Assembly: GCA_934668765.1 (NCBI GenBank)
Contig: CAKUOH010000006.1
Location: 29,450 to 93,449, forward strand
Direction: 5' to 3'
Length of the DNA: 64,000 nt
Source of the DNA: an uncultured Helicobacteraceae bacterium
Lineage (GTDB): Bacteria > Campylobacterota > Campylobacteria > Campylobacterales > Helicobacteraceae
Shown piece by piece: positions 57,396 to 64,000 of the stretch; within the stretch, counting starts at the first letter, position 1, and each line of letters begins with the position of its first letter. The translations under genes and the position numbers were made by a program. The notes beneath the pieces are model-generated. The model was not told where the DNA came from, searched no databases, and saw nothing but the letters and a program-made list of their open reading frames with translations.

Positions 57396-58445
57396 ATGAG
57401 CAAATTTAATAGCGCGAATCTTGGTGGCGCAAAGCAAGATTCGCGCATTTTGCGTGAAAAAATATTGCACCTTAAATATGAGCTAGACGCGCTAATTGTG
57501 GCGCATTTTTATCAGCGCGATGAGATTGTGGAAATCGCGGATTTTTGCGGTGATAGCTTGGAACTCGCCAAAAAGGCAAGTAGCGCAAAGCAAAATCTAA
57601 TCGTATTTTGTGGCGTTAGCTTTATGGGGCAGAGTGTAAAGGTGCTTGCGCCAAATAAGCGCGTGATTATGCCTCGCCTTGCGTGCTGCTCGATGGCACG
57701 AATGATTGACTCGGCGTATTTTGATAAAAGTGTGGCAAAGCTACAATCGCTAGGAATCCACGATATTTTCCCTATGACTTATATCAACTCAAATGCCGAT
57801 GTCAAGGCAAAAGTCGGCAAAATGGGTGGCGTAGTTTGCACTAGTGCAAATGCCGCAAAAATCTTTGATTACGCGCTAAAATTAAATAAAAAAATCTTTT
57901 TTATGCCAGATAGGTGCTTGGGGCTAAATCTTGCGCTAAAAAATGGCAAAAAAGCCTGTGTGCTAGGACAATGCAGTGATTTGCAAATCCTTGAATCTGA
58001 TATTATTTGCTATGATGGATTTTGCTCTGTGCATCAGCTTTTCACGCCAGAAGATATTGACTTTTATCGTAATAAATTTAGTGATATTTTAATAGCCACG
58101 CATCCTGAATGTGACCCTGCGGTGGTGGCAAAAAGCGACTTTGTCGGCTCGACAAGTCAAATTATAAATTTTGTCGCAAGTCTGCCACAAAACGCCAAAG
58201 TCGCCGTAGGCACGGAGTTTAACCTTGTCAATCGCTTGACAAAGCAAAATGGCAATAAGGACAATATTTTTATTTTATCCTCCACCAAACCGCTTTGCCC
58301 TACGATGAATGAGACGACATTAGAGGATTTATATGCCGTGATGAGCGCATTTAAGGACGATATGCCTTATAATGAGATTTGCGAAAATGATGAGATAATA
58401 AAATACGCCAAAATGTCTCTAGAAAAAATGCTGGAGTTATCATAA
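57396..58445 (+). CDS. nadA: Quinolinate synthase A
   Basis: NadA condenses iminoaspartate with dihydroxyacetone phosphate to quinolinate in NAD synthesis, using a 4Fe-4S cluster. [34 protein letters not shown] and HPECDPAV are conserved, with cluster cysteines spread over the three domains (for example in CTSANAAKI). It has 349 residues. nadC starts at the next base after its stop. Confidence 0.94.
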   Translation: MSKFNSANLGGAKQDSRILREKILHLKYELDALIVAHFYQRDEIVEIADFCGDSLELAKKASSAKQNLIVFCGVSFMGQSVKVLAPNKRVIMPRLACCSMARMIDSAYFDKSVAKLQSLGIHDIFPMTYINSNADVKAKVGKMGGVVCTSANAAKIFDYALKLNKKIFFMPDRCLGLNLALKNGKKACVLGQCSDLQILESDIICYDGFCSVHQLFTPEDIDFYRNKFSDILIATHPECDPAVVAKSDFVGSTSQIINFVASLPQNAKVAVGTEFNLVNRLTKQNGNKDNIFILSSTKPLCPTMNETTLEDLYAVMSAFKDDMPYNEICENDEIIKYAKMSLEKMLELS

Positions 58446-59279
58446 ATGATTCAGGCATTTGTGAAAGGCGCGATTGATGAGGATTTGGGGCGCGGAGATT
58501 TGTTTGAGCGGTGTATTGCGCGTGAGTTGGCACATAAATTTGTAGAGGCGCAAATCATCGCAAAAGAGGGCGGAATTTTTAGTGGCGAAGTTTATTTAAA
58601 CGCGCTATATGAGATTTTTGGAATCAAGGCGGAGTTTTTAAAGCACGATAGCGAGGCGTTTGAGAGTGGCGAAGTGCTTGTGAAGTTGCGTGGGAACTAC
58701 ATTGATATTTTGCAAAGTGAGCGTGTGGGATTAAATATTTTGGCACATAGCAGTGGAATCGCCACAAATACGGGCAGATTCGTGGATATTTTGCGCGAAA
58801 ATAATGCGAATCTAAAAATTTTAGATACGCGCAAAACGCGCCCATTATTGCGTGAGTTGGAAAAATACTCCGTGCGTAATGGCGGAGGAATCAATCATCG
58901 ATTCGGACTTGATGACTGCCTAATGCTAAAAGATACAAATCTTGCGCACATTGCGGATTTAGGTGCGTTTATCAAAACTGCACGGCAAAAAATATCATGG
59001 GGGACAAAAATCGAAGTAGAATGCGAGAGCGTAGAAAGTGCAGAGAGTGCGATGATTGCAGGAGTGGATATAGTGATGTGCGATAATATGAATGTGGAAT
59101 CTATCGCGCAAGTGGCGCAGATTCGCGCCCAAAAATTCCCGCATATTTTGCTTGAAGCAAGTGGCAATATTAGTTTAGAAAATATCGCGCAATATGCAAA
59201 AAGTGGCGTAGATGCGGTGAGTGTGGGGGCGATGATTCATAGGGCGAAGTGGATAGATTTGAGCCTAAAAATGCTATAA
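58446..59279 (+). CDS. nadC: Nicotinate-nucleotide pyrophosphorylase (quinolinate phosphoribosyltransferase)
   Basis: NadC turns quinolinate and PRPP into nicotinate mononucleotide. DEDLGRGDLF near the start, ILDTRKTRPLLRELEKYSVR, GGGINHRFGLDDCLMLKDT and GVDAVSVGAMIHRAKWID are family blocks. It has 277 residues and is coupled to nadA. Confidence 0.95.
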   Translation: MIQAFVKGAIDEDLGRGDLFERCIARELAHKFVEAQIIAKEGGIFSGEVYLNALYEIFGIKAEFLKHDSEAFESGEVLVKLRGNYIDILQSERVGLNILAHSSGIATNTGRFVDILRENNANLKILDTRKTRPLLRELEKYSVRNGGGINHRFGLDDCLMLKDTNLAHIADLGAFIKTARQKISWGTKIEVECESVESAESAMIAGVDIVMCDNMNVESIAQVAQIRAQKFPHILLEASGNISLENIAQYAKSGVDAVSVGAMIHRAKWIDLSLKML

Positions 59280-59428
59280 AGCGCGTTTGTCTCGTGCGCG
59301 TATTTGCGGGATTCTGCGTGTCTGCTCAATGGACTTTATGTCCTATTTTCTCAGTCTCACACTTGAAAACCCATAAATCCATCGCACGATACTTCCGCGC
59401 TTGGATTCGTGTGAATCTAAAAATTATT

Positions 59429-59465
59429 CGTCATTGCGAGGCGATAAAGTCGCCGAAGCAATCCA
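59429..59465. repeat. Family A repeat after nadC
   Basis: CGTCATTGCGAGGCGATAAAG to GCCGAAGCAATCCA. The surrounding 59280-59485 has no other feature I can support. Confidence 0.8.
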
Positions 59466-59485
59466 AAAATAAAAAGGAAAGATTT

Positions 59486-60142
59486 ATGAAAAAACAACAA
59501 AATAATTTAGCAAATCCTGCGAATCCAAATTTCGCAAACTTCCTTGCGCTAGGTTTTATCTTTATGATAATTTTTGCTTTGGCTTATGCGCTTATGCGCG
59601 TTTTTATGGTGCGTAGCAATATTGATGGCGCGAATGTAGGCAAAATCTACTTCCCAAAATACAAATTATGTGATTTTTGCAACTGCTTTGGTGTCGTGCC
59701 ATATCGTTCTTTAAATCGCTCGATAAACCACGCAACTGAATTGATTTTCAGCTCTTTGCAAACTTCGGTTACATTTTTATTGCTAAATTCTATCAGCAGT
59801 TTTGCCTTTTCAAATTTCTCATTATCCAGCCACTCTTTGGGTGAAATGCCAAAATTTGTCTTAAATTTTTTACTAAAAAGCGAGATATTCGTATCAAAAA
59901 TATCCGCCATTTCTTTCACGCTACTAAATTCTTTGTCGCTATTATCAAGCAGGATTCGCAAAAACGGATACGACGCCAAAATGCTATGCACAAAGCTGGA
60001 AAATACCCTATCCTCGCGATTCATTAGTAGCAAAAATAACGCCTCCGTTTTTAGCTTAATGATTTCTTTAAAAACATTTGTATTTAACTTGTCTTTATTA
60101 TCAAAATACACGCTTAGCGAGTTAATCTGCTCGTTGATATAA
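59486..60142 (+). pseudogene. Probable remnant of a small membrane protein gene
   Basis: AAAAGGAAAGATTT precedes an ATG that opens MKKQQNNLANPANPNFANF, followed by one membrane helix (LALGFIFMIIFALAYALMRV). About 53 codons on, the frame enters the antisense strand of the AraC-type gene and stays open by chance to 60142. Only the first part looks like protein. It may be the truncated 5' end of a gene whose 3' end was lost when the AraC region arrived, or a small protein with a nonsense tail. Confidence 0.4.
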
Positions 60143-60567
60143 ATGTCGGATTGTATTTTATAGACGCTAATCTTTGCACGGCTTGCGATTAAATCAAGCA
60201 AATATTTATGTTTGCTTAGAAATTTTAGCAAGAACATATTTGAGAAAAATATGCAATAGGACTTATAAATCCCATCTGCTTTGGAGATTGCATTTATCGC
60301 CTTAAAACTGCCACTTTTCACAAATAAAATCTCATTTTCATTTAGCACGATTTTGCTTTTTTCGCCAAAGGTTTTGCTCCCCTTGATGACAAAAATCATC
60401 GCATTTCGCTTTGCTTTTACTTCGATTTTCTTATCGAATCGTTCTTTGTATTTTAGTGCGATTACATCATCGTAATTTAGGACATTATGACTCGCATCCA
60501 AATCATTATCGCTTATAAGTGTGCTATCCACTTTATCGATTTTATCGGCAACTGCAATTTTTTTCAT
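59647..60567 (-). CDS. AraC-family transcriptional regulator with a G9 leader tract
   Basis: The C-terminal 100 residues contain two helix-turn-helix units: VKEMADIFDTNISLFSKKFK, then FGISPKEWLDNEKFEKAKLL and VTEVCKELKINSVAWFIERF, followed by RYGTTPKQLQ, the AraC/XylS signature. The first 200 residues form a cupin-like sensing domain of unknown ligand. It has 306 residues. Nine G (60583-60575) end seven bases before the ATG and occupy the ribosome-site position. An in-frame TAG precedes the tract, so slippage would alter expression level rather than frame. Base use is AT-rich and Lys-heavy. Targets are unknown. Confidence 0.82.
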   Translation of the reverse strand: MKKIAVADKIDKVDSTLISDNDLDASHNVLNYDDVIALKYKERFDKKIEVKAKRNAMIFVIKGSKTFGEKSKIVLNENEILFVKSGSFKAINAISKADGIYKSYCIFFSNMFLLKFLSKHKYLLDLIASRAKISVYKIQSDIYINEQINSLSVYFDNKDKLNTNVFKEIIKLKTEALFLLLMNREDRVFSSFVHSILASYPFLRILLDNSDKEFSSVKEMADIFDTNISLFSKKFKTNFGISPKEWLDNEKFEKAKLLIEFSNKNVTEVCKELKINSVAWFIERFKERYGTTPKQLQKSHNLYFGK

Positions 60568-60574
60568 CGTTGCA

Positions 60575-60583
60575 CCCCCCCCC
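60575..60583. repeat. C9 tract upstream of the AraC-type gene
   Basis: Nine C on the plus strand, nine G upstream of the minus-strand ATG at 60567. The tract may itself serve as the Shine-Dalgarno element. Confidence 0.9.
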
Positions 60584-60624
60584 TATAAGAGAAATTTAGG
60601 AAATACAAAAGAGTGAAAAATAAT

Positions 60625-60680
60625 AAGAAAGCCAAATTGAAATATCTACATTAAACGCACTAGGCGAATTTGGCTTTCTT
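60625..60680. promoter_or_regulatory. Long inverted repeat upstream of the AraC-type gene
   Basis: Arms AAGAAAGCCAAATT (60625-60638) and AATTTGGCTTTCTT (60667-60680) are perfect over 14 bases with a 28-base loop. It lies 58-113 bases upstream of the ATG and could be a binding site for the regulator, an attenuator or a terminator. Confidence 0.6.
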
Positions 60681-60880
60681 GATATTTTTCAAAAAATCAA
60701 AAAAAACGCTGAAATTGTAGCAAGTTTTGCAAGAAAATATTTGTTTTAAGTCAAATTTTTTGTAAAAAAATGTAAGATTTGCGTGAATCTAAAAAAATAG
60801 GCGTAAAATGCTGTCATTACTAAATAAAGAATCTAAAAATGAAAAAATCGCCATTGCGATTTGTTTTTCGCCACACAAAT

Positions 60881-60928
60881 CGTCATTGCGAGAATTTGTG
60901 CGCAAAGCGTAGATTCGTGGCAATCCAC
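60881..60928. repeat. Family A repeat after dapF
   Basis: CGTCATTGCGAGAATTTGTG to GTGGCAATCCAC. The rest of 60684-60946 is AT-rich with no gene. Confidence 0.8.
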
Positions 60929-60946
60929 ACTTAATAAAATCGCGCC

Positions 60947-61849
60947 CTAAATGATAATATCCGCGATTTTTGCGACTTTGCCTTTAAAACAGACTTCATC
61001 ATTTTCCAAACGAAGTGCGATTTTATCCCCACTTGGCGGGATTAGCGTGGCTTTATCGGCGATAAGATTTTGTGATTTAGCAAGAAAATAAACTGCGCAC
61101 ATTCCCGTGCCACAAGCAAGAGTGATATTTTCCACACCACGCTCAAAAGTTAGCAATTCAATCGTGCTTTTGTCCGTGATTACGGCAAGATTCACATTTG
61201 CATTGTATTTGTCGCGCAGGGTTTTTAAAAATGCAAGATTTTTGGCTAATTCGCTTTTTGTTTTATCGCTGACAAATGTTACTAAATGTGGCACACCAGA
61301 ATCTAAAAGCGAAAAATCCAGCTCAAATTCGTCTTGTGGCGACAAATCGGGGAGACTTGTTGTTTGTTTCGTTGATGAACTATCAGTTCTATCGCCTATC
61401 TCACAACTTCGCAACCCCGATTTTTCGCTCACAATACTAGAATTTGAATTATTGTTTTTTAAATAATTTGGCATAAATTCGACTATATTTTCTTTTAAGA
61501 TTCGCACTTTGCCTAGATTTACCTCTACCATATCGCGCGCTACACGCACTTTGATTGCTCCAGCACCGCTTAAAAAGCTGTGATTTTTTGGCGCGATTTT
61601 ATGTGCTACCGCATAGTGCGCTATGCAGCGAGACGCATTTCCGCACATATTTGCCTTGCTACCATCGGCATTGTAAAATTCCCACCGATATGCGAATCTA
61701 TCGTGTGGCAAAAGCACGACAAAGCCATCTGCGCCCACTCCATCGTGCCTGTCGCAAAGTTTTTTAGCAAGATTCGCACGATTTGCGCCTTTAATAGCAG
61801 TTGTGATTAGAAAATCATTGCCATTTGCGCTGTATTTGGTAAGAAACAT
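60947..61849 (-). CDS. dapF: Diaminopimelate epimerase with an insertion
   Basis: DapF converts LL- to meso-diaminopimelate for lysine and peptidoglycan. The two catalytic cysteines are in ADGSKANMCGNASRC and TLACGTGMCAVY; FLTKYSANGNDF is the typical start. ATG 61849 has GGAG eight bases upstream; the longer frame from 61870 lies in the previous gene's end. About 40 extra polar residues (roughly 140-180, SNSSIVSEKSGLRSCEIGD and on) stand where relatives are short. It has 300 residues. Confidence 0.93.
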   Translation of the reverse strand: MFLTKYSANGNDFLITTAIKGANRANLAKKLCDRHDGVGADGFVVLLPHDRFAYRWEFYNADGSKANMCGNASRCIAHYAVAHKIAPKNHSFLSGAGAIKVRVARDMVEVNLGKVRILKENIVEFMPNYLKNNNSNSSIVSEKSGLRSCEIGDRTDSSSTKQTTSLPDLSPQDEFELDFSLLDSGVPHLVTFVSDKTKSELAKNLAFLKTLRDKYNANVNLAVITDKSTIELLTFERGVENITLACGTGMCAVYFLAKSQNLIADKATLIPPSGDKIALRLENDEVCFKGKVAKIADIII

Positions 61850-61862
61850 AGCTAAAACTCCA

Positions 61863-62357
61863 CTAATCACGCAAGATTCGATATATCAAGTTAAATGAAA
61901 GCGCAACAAATAAAATATGAAAAATCCACTCACTTTGTGCGTGGAGTGCGAGAAATTCATCGCTTTGGGTGGCAGATTCGCCTAGTTTTTGCAACGCAAT
62001 AATTTTTGGCGAAAAATAAAGCGTAAATAAAAATATACAAAGCACACTAATCGCACTACTAACGCCAAGCAAAATCTTATGAATCCGCGCTAATGTGGCT
62101 AATTTCGCCGATAAAATTTCATAAAATGTCATCACAAAGGCTAAAAAAATTAGCAAAATATTTAGCCTTGAAAAAATCTCACTCATCAGCACACCCGCGC
62201 TAAATCGCGCTAGATTCACACCAAAAGATTCGGCATTAAAAATCACACTTGCACTAAATGCCCCAGCGCAAAAAATAGCACCAATACAAAGCGCGATAAG
62301 CCATAAATATACGGCTTTTGCGGGTTTAAGAAAAGTTTGTGAGAGAAAAAATTTCAT
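61863..62357 (-). CDS. Four-helix membrane protein, DUF4149-like
   Basis: Four membrane segments are seen in 164 residues: about 15-38, 60-82, 95-115 and 143-160. AVYLWLIALCIGAIFCAGAF and a polar loop (SEWIFHILF region) fit the TMEM205/DUF4149 family. It lies 13 bases upstream of dapF; H. pylori has a membrane gene in the same place (HP0567), as I recall. Function is unknown. Confidence 0.7.
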   Translation of the reverse strand: MKFFLSQTFLKPAKAVYLWLIALCIGAIFCAGAFSASVIFNAESFGVNLARFSAGVLMSEIFSRLNILLIFLAFVMTFYEILSAKLATLARIHKILLGVSSAISVLCIFLFTLYFSPKIIALQKLGESATQSDEFLALHAQSEWIFHILFVALSFNLIYRILRD

Positions 62358-62657
62358 TGAAGTGTCCTTTAAGTTAGATTGCCAAAAAAATTTTTGGTGA
62401 GTAGTTTAGGGGATTTACCCGCCCCCTAACCCCATCCGCAAGGGTGGGGGAATTTTTTAAATTTTTATTGTGTGTTTTATTTCGTAGTAGATTTGTGCAA
62501 CAAATCGCAATCAAAGTAGTTGCGGTGGAAGTTTTGCGATTTTTAATGAATTGACACAAGGATAGCGAACTTAGAGTCCGTGCCTTGTGGCGATTCATTA
62601 AATCCGCAAAAGATGCACCCAAATACAAATTGAAAGAACGCAAAATTACAAAAATAC
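62358..62657. other. Intergenic region with a family B repeat
   Basis: TTTACCCGCCCCCTAACCCC to GGGTGGGGG (62414-62453) is a family B copy. A 95-codon minus-strand frame (62661 to 62374) crosses it but lacks protein character. Confidence 0.6.
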
Positions 62658-63263
62658 TCACAATAAATGCCCTAATTTCGCCTTTTTTACGGCTAGATAT
62701 TTTTCATTGTATTTATTTTTTGGTGCGAAAATTTCTGCGCGACACACCTTTGCAAAGCGTGAAATCGCTTCAATTTTTTTAGGATTGTTTGTCAAAAGGC
62801 GCACTTCTTTTATTCTAAAATACTTAAAAATCTCGCCTACAACGGCATAGTTGCGATTATCACTAGCAAAGCCCAAAGCCTCATTTGCCTCCACTGTGTC
62901 ATATCCTTTATCTTGCAGGGCGTAAGCGTTGATTTTGTTAAAAAGCCCGATGCCGCGTCCCTCTTGGCGCAAGTAGATTATCATTCCGCCGTCTTTGTCA
63001 TCTGCGATTTGTCGCAGGGCTATCGCAAGTTCATCGCCACAATCGCATTTGCAAGAGCCAAAAACATCGCCTGTAAGGCACTCACTATGCACACGCACAA
63101 GTGGGATTGTGCCAAGATTCGCACTTCGCACGACTAGATGTTCAGCCACGCAAGATAAAGATTTTTCGGTGGGCAGGGATTCTTTAAAGGATTGAATGAT
63201 GAAATTGCCGTATTTTGTGGGGAGATTTGCTTGCTCTGAAATATATGTGTTTGAAATATCCAT
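62658..63263 (-). CDS. ribA: GTP cyclohydrolase II
   Basis: RibA opens GTP to start riboflavin synthesis. The zinc cysteines are Cys62, Cys73 and Cys75 ([20 protein letters not shown]), followed by [17 protein letters not shown], the GTP-binding and catalytic loop. ATG 63263 after AGGATTAAA gives 201 residues of stand-alone RibA. The frame continues upstream through the tRNA-Leu gene, which is not protein. It may share a transcript with that tRNA, 44 bases upstream. Confidence 0.95.
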   Translation of the reverse strand: MDISNTYISEQANLPTKYGNFIIQSFKESLPTEKSLSCVAEHLVVRSANLGTIPLVRVHSECLTGDVFGSCKCDCGDELAIALRQIADDKDGGMIIYLRQEGRGIGLFNKINAYALQDKGYDTVEANEALGFASDNRNYAVVGEIFKYFRIKEVRLLTNNPKKIEAISRFAKVCRAEIFAPKNKYNEKYLAVKKAKLGHLL

Positions 63264-63306
63264 TTTAATCCTAAAAAATGTTAAAAAATATTTTGAATTA
63301 TTGCAG

Positions 63307-63390
<84 letters not shown>

Positions 63391-63412
63391 AAAATTTTAA
63401 AATAAAAGTGCA

Positions 63413-63418
63413 ATTCTA
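63413..63418 (-). promoter_or_regulatory. -10 box of tRNA-Leu
   Basis: TAGAAT within GGCTAGAATTGC on the minus strand, about 25 bases before the tRNA 5' end. Confidence 0.5.
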
Positions 63419-63536
63419 GCCAAAAAAAATTAAAGTAATATTAAATTGTGAGTTTTTGGAGATTTTTTAAATAAAATAGCACGAATCTTGCGCATATTTT
63501 ATTTATAATTTATTTATATTTTTACAATATTTTTGC

Positions 63537-63542
63537 TACAAT
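63537..63542 (+). promoter_or_regulatory. -10 box of the secreted glycine-rich protein gene
   Basis: TACAAT in TTTTGCTACAATGTC, with a T-rich upstream stretch, 30 bases before the ATG. Confidence 0.5.
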
Positions 63543-63571
63543 GTCAAAATCTAAAAAAATGGAGGTTCATT

Positions 63572-64000
63572 ATGATAAATAGCACGATTTCTACACACGG
63601 GGGGGGGCGATATGTTCTCTCTTATTTAGTTTTTGCGATTTTACTATTACTAGGATTTACCACAAATGCCTTTGCTAGCGGTGGCGGTGGTGGAGGCGGA
63701 CCTGTGATTAAACCGATAGGCACACAATATCGCTGTTTTGCAAAAATCGGTGCTTCTAATAGCACTAAAACCGTAAGTGGTGGATTTTTTGGCGGGACTC
63801 AATACTGCATACCTTCACCAAATGGCGAAAATGGCTGTAAAAAATCGTGGAATTGGAGTTTAAAAAACAAAGATGACAAAGTAACAGAAGGTGGTGGTAA
63901 TTGTCAATTTGAGTGCAAACCATCTGCAAATACTGCTCTCGGAAGTAGTAGCCCGATTGATACGCATAGCCACTGCGTATTAAGTAATCAGTGGAATACA
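63572..64000 (+). CDS. Secreted cysteine-containing protein with G9 in its leader, 5' part
   Basis: GGAGG precedes ATG 63572. The first residues MINSTISTHGGGRYV include three Gly codons made by nine G (63599-63607), then a signal peptide (LSYLVFAILLLLGFTTNAFA). The mature part starts with seven Gly and has at least six Cys (YRCFAK, TQYCIP, NGCKKSW, GNCQFEC, HSHC) in 100 residues, so disulfide bonds in the periplasm or outside are likely. The frame is open to the window end. At nine G the leader is in frame; other lengths would stop translation early. I do not recognise the family. Confidence 0.7.
   Translation, partial: MINSTISTHGGGRYVLSYLVFAILLLLGFTTNAFASGGGGGGGPVIKPIGTQYRCFAKIGASNSTKTVSGGFFGGTQYCIPSPNGENGCKKSWNWSLKNKDDKVTEGGGNCQFECKPSANTALGSSSPIDTHSHCVLSNQWNT
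63599..63607 (+). repeat. G9 tract in the leader codons of the secreted protein
   Basis: Nine G between codon 9 and codon 13 of the predicted protein, upstream of the signal-peptide hydrophobic core. Its length decides whether the gene is read. Confidence 0.9.

Noticed and set aside
62374..62661. A 95-codon minus-strand frame downstream of ribA
   Set aside because: It translates the family B repeat (SPTLADGVRGRVNPLNY), has no ribosome site of note and no protein-like pattern.

Overview
The window is AT-rich and looks like a chromosomal segment of a Helicobacter-type member of the Campylobacterota; the species cannot be named from sequence alone. Several proteins are close in pattern to what I recall from H. 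pylori: the orphan regulators HsrA (HP1043 type) and the HP1021 type, the cell-shape carboxypeptidase Csd4, aminofutalosine deaminase, and a comF/tmk/coaD/ubiX/flgA/uvrD/pflB/serS block in the same order as H. pylori HP1473-HP1480. Extended -10 boxes without clear -35 boxes, frequent TTG starts and G9-G10 tracts fit the same group.

Layout. 1-2.6 kb: the end of hslU, then era, repeats and a decayed family 9 glycosyltransferase with a C10 tract. 2.7-6.7 kb: a Tat-exported aldo/keto reductase, gapA, pgi and a ComF-like phosphoribosyltransferase. 7-16.2 kb, minus strand: an operon-like series serS, pflB, uvrD, flgA, a small ORF, ubiX, coaD, tmk. 16.3-19.9 kb, minus: a serine-type transporter followed by an autotransporter with a G9 tract. 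20-20.2 kb: a tiny gene encoding a 30-residue AapA-like peptide with a possible antisense promoter. 20.2-30 kb: a DnaQ-like exonuclease, repeat-rich DNA, an HP1021-type regulator, a small flagellin-like protein, csd4, ttcA, a second GAPDH, a lysozyme-fold protein, glyS and tRNA-Phe. 30.3-39.5 kb: a lipoprotein, pyrB, a CpxP-like protein, tgt, a 1818-residue serine-protease autotransporter and two small membrane proteins. 39.7-46.3 kb, plus: ccdA, a dihydroorotase-like protein, mscS, mqnF, sppA, purU, hsrA. 46.7-59.3 kb, plus: parA-parB, the F1Fo ATPase cluster (b', b, delta, alpha, gamma, beta, epsilon), tolQ-tolR-tolA-tolB, nadA-nadC. 59.5-64 kb: a probable gene remnant, an AraC-type regulator with a G9 leader tract, dapF with its upstream membrane gene, ribA, tRNA-Leu and the start of a secreted protein with G9 in its leader codons.

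The core genes serve cell growth (ATP synthesis, translation, cofactors, wall and envelope) and motility (flgA, pflB). The accessory layer is surface and adaptive: two autotransporters, homopolymer tracts suited to phase variation, an apparent type I toxin locus, and two families of short palindromic repeats. Copies of those repeats lie in frame inside two protein-coding genes. Several housekeeping enzymes (SerS, UbiX, DapF, the exonuclease) also carry unusual polar insertions.
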